Origin: Roseomonas sp.
GTDB taxonomy: Bacteria; Pseudomonadota; Alphaproteobacteria; Acetobacterales; Acetobacteraceae
Direction of reading: 5' to 3'
DNA: 64,000 bases
NCBI GenBank assembly: GCA_020249265.1
Contig: JADCGA010000001.1
Coordinates: 372,001-436,000 of the forward strand
This document shows positions 46,040-55,701 of this stretch, one piece after another. The notes beneath the pieces were generated by a model. That model had not been told where the DNA came from, made no database searches, and worked only from the letters and a program-made list of their open reading frames with translations. Every line of letters begins with the position of its first letter. Position 1 is the first letter of the stretch. The translations under genes were made by a program, and so were the position numbers.

Positions 46040-46159
46040 GGGGAATTTCCTGATGGCATGGCGACGATTGTTTGGCTGACGTATACTCTTCCATCTTGTT
46101 CGTGGTGGCGTCAAAGCGCTTGCTTGACGGCGATGCGTGCGATGACCTTTCATACGCGC

Positions 46160-47011
46160 ATGCGGCGCCTTTTGATCATCCTGATATCCCTTGCTGGCGC
46201 GCCGGCCATGGCGCAGCCGCAAGCCATCGCCATTCCTACACACCCCGGCGAACAGGCGGTGAATGGGCCGGCCACGCTGAATGCCGTGCTGTGGCAACCT
46301 GCAGGGCGCGGGCCGCATGCCGCGATTGTGCTGATGCATGGCTGCGCCGGCATGACCACGCGCGCAGGCCAGCCCTTCCCGCGGGATACGGATTGGGCGC
46401 GGCGCCTTTCGCAACTTGGCTATCTCATTTTGCAAGTGGATAGCCTGACGCCGCGCAATGAAGGCAGCCTTTGCGGCCAAGGTGGCGACCGCCGTATTCG
46501 CGTAAGCGTGGAACGCGCGCGCGATGCCTATGCAGCGCTGCTTTTTCTGCAAGCACGCCCAGATGTGCGGCCGGATCGCATTGCGCTGATGGGCTGGTCC
46601 AATGGCGGCGGCACGGTTCTTTGGACCTTGTCGCGGGGCAATCGCGCGCGGCCTGTGGGGCTTAGGGATGATTTTGCTGCCGGTATCGCGTTTTATCCTG
46701 GTTGCCGGACGCTGTCAGAACGGCGGGAGCCCTGGTATCCTGTGGCACCAGTGCTTTTGCTGGTGGGGGAGGCGGATGATTGGACCCCCGCGCCACCCTG
46801 CGTCACGCTTGCATCGAAAAACAGTGGGCGCTTGGAACTGCAAACCTATCCTGGCGCGCATCATGATTTCGACGCACCCGATACGCCGCAGCGTGTGCTG
46901 CGCGGGGTTGGCGCCACAAGCAGTGGCACCGCCACTATCGGCACGCACCCAGCGGCAAGGGAAGATGCCTTGCGCCGAGTGCCGGATTATCTGGCGCGCG
47001 TGATGCGCTAA
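46160..47011 (+). CDS. Exported dienelactone-hydrolase-family protein
   Basis: A 283-residue alpha/beta hydrolase. Signal peptide MRRLLIILISLAGAPAMA, then Q. The catalytic elbow is RIALMGWSNGGGTVLWTL (Ser nucleophile), the acid LLLVGEADDWTPAPPC, and the His in YPGAHHDFDAP. Contrast with the 9419-10471 protein, where nucleophile and His are replaced. Earlier in-frame ATGs at 46142 and 46133 are possible starts. The stop overlaps the convergent benE stop by four bases. Confidence 0.8.
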   Translation: MRRLLIILISLAGAPAMAQPQAIAIPTHPGEQAVNGPATLNAVLWQPAGRGPHAAIVLMHGCAGMTTRAGQPFPRDTDWARRLSQLGYLILQVDSLTPRNEGSLCGQGGDRRIRVSVERARDAYAALLFLQARPDVRPDRIALMGWSNGGGTVLWTLSRGNRARPVGLRDDFAAGIAFYPGCRTLSERREPWYPVAPVLLLVGEADDWTPAPPCVTLASKNSGRLELQTYPGAHHDFDAPDTPQRVLRGVGATSSGTATIGTHPAAREDALRRVPDYLARVMR

Positions 47012-48147
47012 CCGCGCCAGCGCGACAAGGCCAGCATCCCGCCACCCGCCAGCAAGCCCCAGAAAGCGCCACCAATACCGAGGAACGCAACACCCGAAGC
47101 TGCAATCAAAAAGCAGATCACCGCCGCTTCGCGATCCTTATCGTCGCGCACCGCGCCCAGCAACGCGCCAGCAAAGGACCCAAGCAGGGCAAGCCCCGCG
47201 ACAGCTTCAATCAAAATCGGTGGCGCGACAGCGACCAAACCACTCGCCATGCCGGCGGCCAAACCGCAAGCGGTGTAAACCAGCCCTGCCATCACAGCGG
47301 CGGGCCAACGCCGTGCGCGGTCAGGCCCGGCACCATCGCCAGCACACATCGCAGCCGTAATGGCAGCAAGGTTCACCGCATGGCCACCGAAAGGTGCCGC
47401 GAAAAGACTGAAGATTCCCGTGGTGGAGAAAAGCGGTCCCGGATCGGGGCGATAATCATTGGCGCTCAACACCGCGATGCCGGGAATGTTCTGCGACGCC
47501 ATGGTCACGATGAAAAGCGGCAGCGCCAGACCTGTGATGGCAGTGAGGGAGAATACCGGCGTCACCCATTCCGGGCTTGGCGCCCAATTGCCTTCTGGCA
47601 TCGGCGCCTGAAACGCAATAATCGCGCCCGCGACAATCACCGCCGCCGGCACCGCTACCAATTTGTGCCAACGCCCGGCGATGATCCAGGCTGCAATGAT
47701 GGCAAGTGCCGCGATCGGCGCTTCCGCCACCGCGCGCACTGGCGCCAAACAAAGGCCAAACAGAATCCCGGCCAGCATGGCATTGGCGAGTGATGCCGGA
47801 ATCGCCGCCACTGCGCGCCCGAGCGGCTTCCACAAGCCCGCCACAATCAACAGCAAAGCGCAAATGATGAAAGCGCCGACTGCTTCAGCAAAGCCGCCTG
47901 CCGGCATGATGGATGCCGCCATCAGCGCAGCACCAGGCGTGGACCAGGCGCAGCTGATCGGCATGCGCTTCCAAAGCGACAGCAAAATGCCGCAAACCCC
48001 CATGGCGATGGAAACCGCCATCAACCCCGATGCGGCCTGGGACGGGCTGGCACCCATGGCCACAAAACCTTGCAGCACCACAGCGAAGGAAGAAGCAAAG
48101 CCCACAACCCCCGCCAATAGCCCCGCCGAGATGGCTTGCATCGGCAT
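47008..48147 (-). CDS. benE: Benzoate/H+ symporter BenE-family transporter
   Basis: A 379-residue membrane protein with about 12 hydrophobic segments. SFAVVLQGFVAMGASPSQAA, MPISCAWSTPGAALMAAS, and SQNIPGIAVLSANDYRPDPG with FAAPFGGHAVNLAAITAAMC are BenE signatures. It may import benzoate or another aromatic acid; no benzoate catabolic genes are seen in the window. The start overlaps the XRE stop (TAATG), making it the last gene of the lutB-lutC-smr-xre-benE run. Confidence 0.9.
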   Translation of the reverse strand: MPMQAISAGLLAGVVGFASSFAVVLQGFVAMGASPSQAASGLMAVSIAMGVCGILLSLWKRMPISCAWSTPGAALMAASIMPAGGFAEAVGAFIICALLLIVAGLWKPLGRAVAAIPASLANAMLAGILFGLCLAPVRAVAEAPIAALAIIAAWIIAGRWHKLVAVPAAVIVAGAIIAFQAPMPEGNWAPSPEWVTPVFSLTAITGLALPLFIVTMASQNIPGIAVLSANDYRPDPGPLFSTTGIFSLFAAPFGGHAVNLAAITAAMCAGDGAGPDRARRWPAAVMAGLVYTACGLAAGMASGLVAVAPPILIEAVAGLALLGSFAGALLGAVRDDKDREAAVICFLIAASGVAFLGIGGAFWGLLAGGGMLALSRWRG

Positions 48148-48515
48148 CAGCGTCTTTCCTTCGGTAGCCTATCCAAGGCGGCTTCAATATTGGCGATAGC
48201 GTCTGGTGTCAGCCGACGAAAATCCCGCGCCAGCCGATTGGCTAGCGCTGTCGCCTCTGGCGATAATCCACCGGTTTCCAGCACCACGCGCGGATGGGAT
48301 TGCCGCGCCAGCCGCGCCAATTCTTCTGCGTCGTCCCAGATCAGGCCGAAGAACTCATTGACCTGATGCACAAGCCCGGCAGAGGGCTGGCCGCGTCGCC
48401 CATGTTCCAACGCGGAAAGATAGGCGGCAGAAACCTGCAAGGCAGCGGCAAGGTCCTTCAGCGCAACGCCGCGTTCGGCACGCAAAGCGCGCAGCCTGGC
48501 GCCGAAGGGGGTCAT
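48147..48515 (-). CDS. XRE-family transcriptional regulator
   Basis: A 122-residue protein with an N-terminal Cro/C1 helix-turn-helix (FGARLRALRAERGVALKDLA, LQVSAAYLSALEHGRRG) and a helical C-terminal tail. It overlaps both its neighbours (ATGA with smr, TAATG with benE), so it may regulate the operon itself. Confidence 0.87.
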   Translation of the reverse strand: MTPFGARLRALRAERGVALKDLAAALQVSAAYLSALEHGRRGQPSAGLVHQVNEFFGLIWDDAEELARLARQSHPRVVLETGGLSPEATALANRLARDFRRLTPDAIANIEAALDRLPKERR

Positions 48516-49051
48516 TTGCGCCGACGCAGCATCAGATGCACTGCGCCGGTATTCGCCGCATGCGGATGCGCCGCCGCCAGCAGCATGCGCCGCATATCAG
48601 GCGCATTCAGCCAATGCGGCAATTCACGGCGCAGCACGCCACCTTCTGGCGATGAACCGCGGCCGGTGATCACGGCCACACAACGCAAGCCATCGGCGAA
48701 AGCATCGTGCAAAAAGCCGCGCACCGCATCATGCGCTTCCTGTGCGCGCCGCCCGTGCAAATCCAGCGTGCGTTCCGGCTTTGTCTTGCCGCGCCGCAAT
48801 GCGCGCCAACGCTTATCATCCAAACCTGCGGGCGTGACATTCACCTGAATGGGCGGTGGCTGCCATGCTTGAGGTGTAGGTGACTGCACCGCAAGCGACG
48901 CCTGCGGTGTGGGGATGCTTGGCGGCGGATCGGTCAGTTCAGGCGGCGGCAATTCGCGGCCCGGCAGAGCCTCTACGCTCATCACATAGGCCTGCCAAAG
49001 GGCACGATCCGCGGCACTCAGCGCGCGCGCGCGGCGACGCGAAAGGCTCAT
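48512..49051 (-). CDS. Smr/MutS2-type domain protein
   Basis: A 179-residue protein. A basic N-terminus and Pro-rich linker are followed by a C-terminal Smr domain at about residues 95-179, with ERTLDLHGRRAQEAHDAVR (LDLHG motif) and VAVITGRGSSPEGG (the TGxG loop). Smr domains are nicking or RNA-cleaving nucleases. It overlaps lutC and xre by four bases each. Confidence 0.88.
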   Translation of the reverse strand: MSLSRRRARALSAADRALWQAYVMSVEALPGRELPPPELTDPPPSIPTPQASLAVQSPTPQAWQPPPIQVNVTPAGLDDKRWRALRRGKTKPERTLDLHGRRAQEAHDAVRGFLHDAFADGLRCVAVITGRGSSPEGGVLRRELPHWLNAPDMRRMLLAAAHPHAANTGAVHLMLRRRK

Positions 49052-49752
49052 CCCGGCAGCGCGGCGGGATCATCATCCACCAGAATCACATGCAGCCGCC
49101 GCGGCCCATGCGCGCCCAATTCCAGCGTCTGTTCAATATCCGCGCTGCGTGATGGGCCTGTCACCAACATGACATTGCGCGGCATGAAGCCGCCAGTGAC
49201 TGCATCCTGCCTTTCGGCGCGCAGCATATCCCAGGCATCCTCATAAGGCCCGGTGATGCGGGACGCGCGCAGCACGACGATCTCGGTCTCAGCGAGCAAG
49301 TTTAGCGTGGTGGGGCGCGCGGGGTCGGATGGCAGCATCAGCGTGCCGGTTTCCGCAATGCCGGCATAGCCATGCTGGACGGAGACCAAATCGCTTGCCT
49401 CGGCGCGGCGTGTCTCGAATTCCAGCATCGCGCGATCAGACCAGGGCAGCGCCTGCAATTCCGGATGCGGCGCCATGACGAAGCGTGGCGCGAGATTCTG
49501 TTGGGAAAGATATTCCGCGACCGCGCCGGGGATTTCCTTCACATCAGCAACGCGCGTGACGCTGCCGAATTCCTTTTCAACATTGGCGATGAAAAGCTTG
49601 ATCTGATCGGGCCGCGGCACACGCGACCGCGCGGGGATCAAATGCCGCGGGCGCGCCAGCAGCCGCGCTTCCAGCATGGCGCGTTGATCCGCCGGAAGCG
49701 GCCCACGCTTCAGGCCACGGCGAATAGCGTTCAAAATCGCTTCCTTGCTCAT
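49048..49752 (-). CDS. lutC: Lactate utilization protein LutC-like (LUD domain)
   Basis: A 234-residue LUD-domain protein. MSKEAILNAIRRGLKRGPLP is the LutC start, followed by VSVQHGYAGIAETGTLMLPS and MLVTGPSRSADIEQTLELGAHGP, which are conserved LUD segments. LutC is part of the LutABC L-lactate oxidation complex. It begins three bases after the lutB stop. Confidence 0.9.
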   Translation of the reverse strand: MSKEAILNAIRRGLKRGPLPADQRAMLEARLLARPRHLIPARSRVPRPDQIKLFIANVEKEFGSVTRVADVKEIPGAVAEYLSQQNLAPRFVMAPHPELQALPWSDRAMLEFETRRAEASDLVSVQHGYAGIAETGTLMLPSDPARPTTLNLLAETEIVVLRASRITGPYEDAWDMLRAERQDAVTGGFMPRNVMLVTGPSRSADIEQTLELGAHGPRRLHVILVDDDPAALPG

Positions 49753-49755
49753 CGC

Positions 49756-51180
49756 TCAGGCCCCGCGCTTGGTTTTGGCGTAGCGATCCATGAAGGTGCC
49801 GCCTTCCGGCACCGGCAAATCACGCCCCTGAGTCCAGCCGCCAGCGAGTGGCAGAGACCGAAAGGCACCCTTGCCCTGCGCCATCATGCCAAGTGCACCG
49901 ACCGCAAGCTTTGTCGCCATACGATACAGGCTTGGCCGCTGCGCCACATAAGCCCAAAGCCCAAGATTGCGCCGCACGGCAACGGGTGACAGATGCCGTT
50001 CGAATTCCTGTTCCCGCCAATGGCGCATCATTTTCGGCAGCGGAATCTTCACCGGGCAGACGGATTCGCAGCGCCCACAAAAGGTCGAAGCATTGGGCAA
50101 ATGCCCGGCCTTATCTACGCCGATCAGCGTTGGCGTGAGCACACTGCCCATGGGGCCGGGATAGACCCAGCCATAGGCATGCCCACCCGTCACGCCATAA
50201 ACCGGGCAATGGTTCATGCAGGCCGCGCAACGGATACAGCGCAGCATTTCCTGGAATTCCGTGCCGAACATATTGGACCGGCCATTATCAATCAGCACCA
50301 CATGATATTCTTCCGGCCCATCCAAATCGCCAGGCCGCCGACCACCCGTGGAAAAAGTGGTATAGACAGAAAAATCCTGACCCGTGGCGGAACGCGCCAA
50401 AAGCCGAAGCAAAGCGCAGGCATCATTGAGCGTTGGCACCATTTTCTCGATACTGGCCAAAGCAATATGCACACGCGGGAGGGTTTGTGTCAGATCGCCA
50501 TTGCCTTCATTGGTCACAATCACGCTGCTGCCTGATTCCGCAATCAGGAAATTGGCACCCGTGATGCCAACATCAGCCGCCAGAAAGCGATCACGCAATT
50601 TTGTCCGCGCTTCGGTCAGGATATCGCGCCTTTCGCTGAATACGCGATCCTTGGGCAGGTCCGTGTGCATTTCACGGAAGGATTTCTCCCAATCCTCTCT
50701 GTTCAGGTGAAACGCCGGCGCAATGATATGGGAAGGATGTTCGCGCCGAAGTTGGATGATGTATTCGCCAAGATCGGTTTCGACCGGCTCAATCCCATGC
50801 GCTTCCAGATGGTCATTGATCCCGAGTTCTTCCGAGATCATGGACTTTCCTTTGGTGACGGTCTTGGCGCCGGCCTTGCGGCAAATCTCAAGCACCGCCG
50901 CGCGGGCTTCATCCGCGGTCGAACACCAATGCACCGTACCGCCGGCCGCTTCTACATTGGCGGCGTATGTCTCCAGGTAGAAATCGAGATTAGCCAGGGT
51001 ATGATTTTTGATGTCGCGCCCGATGTCTCGCAGCTGTTCGAATTCCGGCAGGCGCGCCACGGCATCGCCTCGGCGTTGCAGAAAGGCGCCCTTGGCCTTG
51101 CCCAAAGCCTTTTGCAGCCCGGCATCGCCAATGGCGCGGGCGGCGTTTTCCTTGAATTGCGGCGAGGTGATCTGAACCAC
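49756..51180 (-). CDS. lutB: Lactate utilization iron-sulfur protein LutB-like
   Basis: A 474-residue protein. The N-terminal LUD-like part has KTVTKGKSMISEELGINDHLE. The C-terminal ferredoxin-type region carries two 4Fe-4S clusters (CIRCAACMNHCPVYGVTGGHAYG and FCGRCESVCPVKIPL). GTG at 51180 (VVQITSPQFKENAA) is preferred because it matches the usual LutB start; an ATG frame reaches 51267 but adds an unlike, basic extension. The CCG-domain partner LutA is not found beside it. Confidence 0.86.
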   Translation of the reverse strand: MVQITSPQFKENAARAIGDAGLQKALGKAKGAFLQRRGDAVARLPEFEQLRDIGRDIKNHTLANLDFYLETYAANVEAAGGTVHWCSTADEARAAVLEICRKAGAKTVTKGKSMISEELGINDHLEAHGIEPVETDLGEYIIQLRREHPSHIIAPAFHLNREDWEKSFREMHTDLPKDRVFSERRDILTEARTKLRDRFLAADVGITGANFLIAESGSSVIVTNEGNGDLTQTLPRVHIALASIEKMVPTLNDACALLRLLARSATGQDFSVYTTFSTGGRRPGDLDGPEEYHVVLIDNGRSNMFGTEFQEMLRCIRCAACMNHCPVYGVTGGHAYGWVYPGPMGSVLTPTLIGVDKAGHLPNASTFCGRCESVCPVKIPLPKMMRHWREQEFERHLSPVAVRRNLGLWAYVAQRPSLYRMATKLAVGALGMMAQGKGAFRSLPLAGGWTQGRDLPVPEGGTFMDRYAKTKRGA

Positions 51181-51338
51181 GGCGGAAACCCTATTGCTTT
51201 TGCAGCCTAGTGTAGCGCAGCCGGCGCGCTTGGTCAGGGGGGTTTGCGCGCGGCGGCTAGCTTTCATAACCTTTCGCGCAGGAAAATGAGGGGTTCAGTC
51301 ATGCCACGGCGCAATCGGCCAGTTTTGGGGGTTTTCGC

Positions 51339-51704
51339 ATGAATATCGCTGGTTTGCCTGCCCGTGCCGCCACGGCGCCGGGCCTGGCGCGCTGGGGGCG
51401 CGACCTGACGGCGGATGTCCTGTTCAGCGTCGGCGAAGCCGCCTGGATTCTGGCGATCCATAAGGGGGTGCTGATATCCGCCAACCCCGCACCCGTCCTC
51501 ATGCCCAGCTATGACCTGGCCATCCGTGCGGGGGCCGAGGATTTCGCGCGCTTCCTGCAAGACCCGCCGCCGCCTGGCTGGCACGACATCATGGGGCTGG
51601 TGCGCCTTGGTACCTTCAAGGTGGAAGGCAATGTCGCGATTTTCATGGCGCATGTTTTCTGGTTCAAGGGCGTGCTGGCCCTGCTGAGGGAGCCCCGCGC
51701 ATGA
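51339..51704 (+). CDS. SCP2-like sterol-binding domain protein
   Basis: A 121-residue protein resembling SCP2-fold lipid carriers, with DLAIRAGAEDFARFLQDPPP, GLVRLGTFKVEGNVAIFMAH in order, a pattern seen in SCP2-like proteins of hydrophobic-substrate catabolism. Family assignment is tentative. The stop overlaps the next start (ATGA). Divergent from lutB. Confidence 0.6.
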   Translation: MNIAGLPARAATAPGLARWGRDLTADVLFSVGEAAWILAIHKGVLISANPAPVLMPSYDLAIRAGAEDFARFLQDPPPPGWHDIMGLVRLGTFKVEGNVAIFMAHVFWFKGVLALLREPRA

Positions 51705-52543
51705 TCGAAGCCATTACCGGGCGCTATATGCGCCTTGAACTCGAAGGTCGGGCACATCGGCTGTATTTCGAGGAAACCGGCCAAGGCATCCCACTTTTGC
51801 TGCTGCACACAGCCGGCAGTGATGGCCGGCAATGGCGCGGCTTGTTGAATGATTCGGAAGTGACATCGCGCTTTCGCTGCGTGGCTTTCGATATGCCCTG
51901 GCATGGTAAATCCAGCCCGCCCGAGGGGTGGGAGCGTGAGACCTATCAACTCACCACCGCGCGCTACACGGGCATGATCATGGCGGTGGCCCGCGCGCTT
52001 GGCCTTGATCGTCCCGTGGTCATGGGGTGTTCGATTGGCGGGCGTATCGTTCTTGATCTCGCTGCCGAACATGCGGATCATTTGCGCGGCGTGATTGGAC
52101 TGCAATCGGCGGCGTTTCTTTCGCCCTATTACGATACATCCTGGCTGCATCACCCGCATGTGCATGGCGGGGAGGTTTGTGGCGGCATCGTCTCCGGTCT
52201 TATTGGCCCGCATGCGCCGGAAGCATCGCGTTGGGAAACGCTTTGGCACTATATGCAAGGCGGGCCTGGCGTGTTTCGCGGTGATCTCCATTTCTACAAG
52301 AGGGAGGGTGATTTGCGCCCGAAGCTTGCGCGCATTGATACCAAGCGCTGCCCCGTGCATATGCTGACCGGCAATTATGATTATTCCTGCAAGCCCGAGG
52401 ATACGGAGGCGACCGCCGCCGCCATCCCCGGCGCCAAGGTGCAAATCATGAAGGGCCTGGGGCACTTCCCCATGAGCGAGGATTACGCGGCGCTGCGCCC
52501 GTATTTGCTGCCGGTGCTGGCGGAGTTTCAGGAGCGCGGGTGA
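51701..52543 (+). CDS. Alpha/beta hydrolase
   Basis: A 280-residue hydrolase. LLLLHTAGSDGRQWRGLL (oxyanion), the nucleophile elbow VVMGCSIGGRIVLDLAAEH with Ser, Asp around VHMLTGNYDYSCKPED, and the His in MKGLGHFPMSEDY complete a triad. The substrate is not obvious. Coupled to the SCP2-like gene, suggesting a hydrophobic ester or ring-cleavage product. A GCGGCC/GGCCGC hairpin (52544-52561) follows the stop. Confidence 0.82.
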   Translation: MIEAITGRYMRLELEGRAHRLYFEETGQGIPLLLLHTAGSDGRQWRGLLNDSEVTSRFRCVAFDMPWHGKSSPPEGWERETYQLTTARYTGMIMAVARALGLDRPVVMGCSIGGRIVLDLAAEHADHLRGVIGLQSAAFLSPYYDTSWLHHPHVHGGEVCGGIVSGLIGPHAPEASRWETLWHYMQGGPGVFRGDLHFYKREGDLRPKLARIDTKRCPVHMLTGNYDYSCKPEDTEATAAAIPGAKVQIMKGLGHFPMSEDYAALRPYLLPVLAEFQERG

Positions 52544-52561
52544 GCGGCCCTTCTAGGCCGC
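52544..52561. terminator. Possible bidirectional terminator hairpin
   Basis: GCGGCC at 52544-52549 and GGCCGC at 52556-52561 form a perfect six-pair stem with a six-base loop between two convergent genes. It has no U-run and overlaps the end of the oxidoreductase gene, so efficiency is doubtful. Confidence 0.35.
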
Positions 52562-53875
52562 AATCCTGTCAATCCGATCGCGCAGGCGATACCAACCACC
52601 AATGATGGGCAGGAACCAATTCGGGTTGCCGTTGTATAAAGCAACCGTTGGGAATTCCAGCCCATCTAGCGCAAAACGCTGATTGGCCGCACCCGCGATT
52701 TTCAGCGCGGCATTATGGCCAAGCCAAGTTGCCATGGCGACACCAGAGCCCTGGCAGCCGGCTGCGTAATGAATGCCATCCTGCACGCCGATATGCGGCA
52801 GGAAGTCGAAGGTAAAAGCCACATTGCCAGTCCAGGCATGCGTGATCTTCACCTTGCTGAGTTCGGGGAAGACCGCTGTCATGAAGGAATGCAAACGTGG
52901 CGCTGCGGCTTCTGGCGCATTCGGGCCGAAGCGCGCGCGCCCGCCCCAGAGAATGCGATTGCCATAAGGCGAAGGACGAAAATAATTCAGTACGCGCTTT
53001 GTATCGCTGATCATACGCCGACCCGGGAAAAGCCGATCCATGGTCTCTGCGGGCAATTCCTCGGTTGCGATGATATAGGACGCCACAGGAACCACGCGGC
53101 GCGCAAGCCATGGCATTGCGCTTTGCCCATCAGCCCCGCGCGAATAGCCATTGGTGGCGACCAGTACTGCATCAGCGCGCAGTTCGCCGCGATTGGTCGC
53201 TATGCGAAAACCTGAACCATCAGCGCGAATACCGCCGACGCGTGTGTTATCCACCAGCGTCGCGCCAGAACGTTCCGCCGCCGCGGCCAGGCCGCGCGCA
53301 TATTTTCCGGGATGGACGCTGCCAGTGGCGGCGGCCTTCATCCCACCGCGATAATGGTTGGACCCAAGCGCTTCATGCTGGCGTGATGGCGGCAGCATCT
53401 CCGTGGGCAGACCCGTGATATCAGCAATATAATCTGCCGCGCGCGCCAGCGCATCATAATGCTTTGGCGTCCAGGCCGCGACGAAACGTCCGCAGCGCGT
53501 GTAGTCGCAGTCAATGCCCTCTCGCGCGATGGTTTCTTCGATGAAGGGAAAGGATGCAGCGGCGGCCATGGCGATATTGCGCGCCTGTTCCGCGCCAAGC
53601 TTTTCCGCGAGCGCCGTACGCGCCACCTTCAAGCCGCCAGAGACCATGCCGCCATTGCGCGACGAAGCGCCCCAGCCGATGCGTTCCGCATCCAGCACCG
53701 TCACCTGATGGCCAAGCCGCGCCAGGCTGAGTGCGGCGGAAAGCCCGGCATAGCCGCCACCAATCACCGCAACAGGGGTATGGTCCGGCAAGGGCGTGTT
53801 CCGTTCCGGCGGTTCCGCCGCTTCCCACCACCAGGGGCTAGACTTGAATTCTGGGGCGAAAAGGCTGCTGCTCAT
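52553..53875 (-). CDS. FAD-dependent amine/amino acid oxidoreductase (DAO family)
   Basis: A 440-residue flavoprotein. PVAVIGGGYAGLSAALSLARL is the FAD-binding Rossmann motif, and VLDAERIGWGASSRNGGMVSGG and a C-terminal IHYAAGCQGSGVAMATWLGH are typical of gamma-glutamylputrescine oxidase-like DAO enzymes. It oxidises an amine or amino acid. The ATG at 53875 follows TAAGGTG and lies four bases after the acyl-CoA synthetase gene. Confidence 0.87.
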   Translation of the reverse strand: MSSSLFAPEFKSSPWWWEAAEPPERNTPLPDHTPVAVIGGGYAGLSAALSLARLGHQVTVLDAERIGWGASSRNGGMVSGGLKVARTALAEKLGAEQARNIAMAAAASFPFIEETIAREGIDCDYTRCGRFVAAWTPKHYDALARAADYIADITGLPTEMLPPSRQHEALGSNHYRGGMKAAATGSVHPGKYARGLAAAAERSGATLVDNTRVGGIRADGSGFRIATNRGELRADAVLVATNGYSRGADGQSAMPWLARRVVPVASYIIATEELPAETMDRLFPGRRMISDTKRVLNYFRPSPYGNRILWGGRARFGPNAPEAAAPRLHSFMTAVFPELSKVKITHAWTGNVAFTFDFLPHIGVQDGIHYAAGCQGSGVAMATWLGHNAALKIAGAANQRFALDGLEFPTVALYNGNPNWFLPIIGGWYRLRDRIDRIAA

Positions 53876-53879
53876 CACC

Positions 53880-55574
53880 TTACGCAGTCCGTGCTTCTTG
53901 CAGGCCCAATTCGCGTGTCATTTCATCGCGCATAATGAATTTCTGCATTTTACCAGTCACTGTCATCGGGAAGCTTTCAACAAATTTGATATGCCGCGGC
54001 ACCTTGTAATGCGCGATCTGCCCTGCGCAGAAGGCGCGCACATCATCCGAGGTCAGATGCTCATGCGCACGCAACTTGATCCAGGCGCAGAGTTCTTCGC
54101 CAAAGCGCTGATCAGGCACGCCGAATACCTGCACATCTTCAATCTTGGGGTGGCGATAGAGGAATTCCTCGACCTCGCGCGGATAAATATTCTCGCCACC
54201 ACGGATCACCATGTCCTTGATGCGGCCGACGATGTTGCAGAAACCTTCTTCGTCAATCGTGGCCAGATCGCCAGTGTGCATCCAACGCGCGGCATCAATG
54301 GCTTGCGCGGTGCGTTCGGAATCTTCCCAATAGCCCAACATCACCGCATACCCACGCGTGCAAAGTTCTCCCGGCACGCCGCGCGGGACGATTCGGCCTT
54401 CGCTGTCTATGATTTTCACTTCCAGATGCGGCTGCACGCGCCCCACGGTCGAAACGCGGCGATCCAGCGGATCATCCACACTGGTCTGGAAGCTGACGGG
54501 GCTGGTTTCTGTCATGCCATAAGCAATCGTGATTTCGCGCAGATTCATGGCATCCACCGCGCGGCGCATCACCTCAATGGGGCAGGGCGCGCCGGCCATG
54601 ATACCAGTCCGAAGCGATGAAAGATCGAAATTGCGGAATTCCGGATGTTCCATTTGCGCGATAAACATGGTGGGCACGCCATGCAGGCCCGTGCAGCGTT
54701 CCTCCGCCACGGTTTGCAGTGTCGCAAGCGGATCAAATCCCTCACCCGGATAAACCATCGCCGTGCCGTGCGTGGTGCAAGCAAGATTGCCAAGTACCAT
54801 GCCGAAGCAATGATAAAGCGGCACAGGAATGCACAGCTTATCCTGCGGCGTCAGCTTCATCGCCTCCCCGATGAAGTAGCCATTATTCAGGATATTGTGA
54901 TGCGTCAGTGTCGCCCCTTTCGGCGCGCCCGTAGTGCCAGACGTGAACTGGATATTGATCGGATCATCAAATTGCAGCTTGCTGGCCAGATCGCGCAAGC
55001 GTTCATGATGCGCCGGCGCACCCATATCCAGAATGCTGTTAAAGGGGATCATGCCTGGTGCGGGGCTGGCGTTGATTTCAATCACCATCTCAAGCTTCGG
55101 CAATTTTTCTGCTGAAAGCCTACCCGGCAAGGCACGCGCCAATTCTGGCGCCAGCGTATTGACCATGCCGACATAGTCGGATGTTTTGAAGCGTGTGGCG
55201 ATAATCAGCGCACGGCAGCCAACCTTGTTCAGCGCATATTCCAATTCGGAAAGCCGATAGGCGGGATTGATATTCACCAGCACCAGCCCGGCCTTGGCGG
55301 TGGCAAATTGGGTGATGACCCATTCCGCATTATTGGGCGACCAGATGCCAACCCGATCCCCAGGGTGCAGGCCAAGCGCCAATAGGCCAGCGGCAAAGGC
55401 ATCCACCTTGGCGCCCAATTCCGCATAGCTCCAGCGAATGCCCTGCTGGCGCACGATCAGCCCGGGGCGATCCCCCCATTGGGCCACGGTGCGCGCGAAA
55501 TTGGCCCCGATGGTCTCACCGATCAGGGGCTGATCGCTTTTGCCAGTTACATAGCTAAGGGCGGGGCTGGTCAT
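53880..55574 (-). CDS. Fatty-acyl/AMP-binding CoA ligase
   Basis: A 564-residue adenylate-forming enzyme. The A3 motif [20 protein letters not shown], the A5-like [13 protein letters not shown], the A7 [15 protein letters not shown] and the A8 [17 protein letters not shown] are present, with the A10 Lys in [12 protein letters not shown]. It activates a fatty acid or short branched acid to the CoA thioester. Divergent from ivd, so it may feed acyl-CoA into that pathway. The ATG at 55574 ([11 protein letters not shown]) is chosen; the frame is open to 55601. Confidence 0.9.
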   Translation of the reverse strand: MTSPALSYVTGKSDQPLIGETIGANFARTVAQWGDRPGLIVRQQGIRWSYAELGAKVDAFAAGLLALGLHPGDRVGIWSPNNAEWVITQFATAKAGLVLVNINPAYRLSELEYALNKVGCRALIIATRFKTSDYVGMVNTLAPELARALPGRLSAEKLPKLEMVIEINASPAPGMIPFNSILDMGAPAHHERLRDLASKLQFDDPINIQFTSGTTGAPKGATLTHHNILNNGYFIGEAMKLTPQDKLCIPVPLYHCFGMVLGNLACTTHGTAMVYPGEGFDPLATLQTVAEERCTGLHGVPTMFIAQMEHPEFRNFDLSSLRTGIMAGAPCPIEVMRRAVDAMNLREITIAYGMTETSPVSFQTSVDDPLDRRVSTVGRVQPHLEVKIIDSEGRIVPRGVPGELCTRGYAVMLGYWEDSERTAQAIDAARWMHTGDLATIDEEGFCNIVGRIKDMVIRGGENIYPREVEEFLYRHPKIEDVQVFGVPDQRFGEELCAWIKLRAHEHLTSDDVRAFCAGQIAHYKVPRHIKFVESFPMTVTGKMQKFIMRDEMTRELGLQEARTA

Positions 55575-55701
55575 TCCTATTCTCCCTGGGCATTGGCCCA
55601 TTCTTGGCGGGGCGGCGCGGTGATTGCAATATTTGCTTGGCCTTGGCGCCGCCCGCGCCTATCCTGCGGGCAATAAATTCGTGAAACGCGATGGGTTGAG
55701 C

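Noticed and set aside
45878-46159. N-terminal extension of the exported hydrolase at 46160
   Set aside because: The frame is open, but it runs over the divergent dehydrogenase start and the sequence before the signal peptide is not protein-like.
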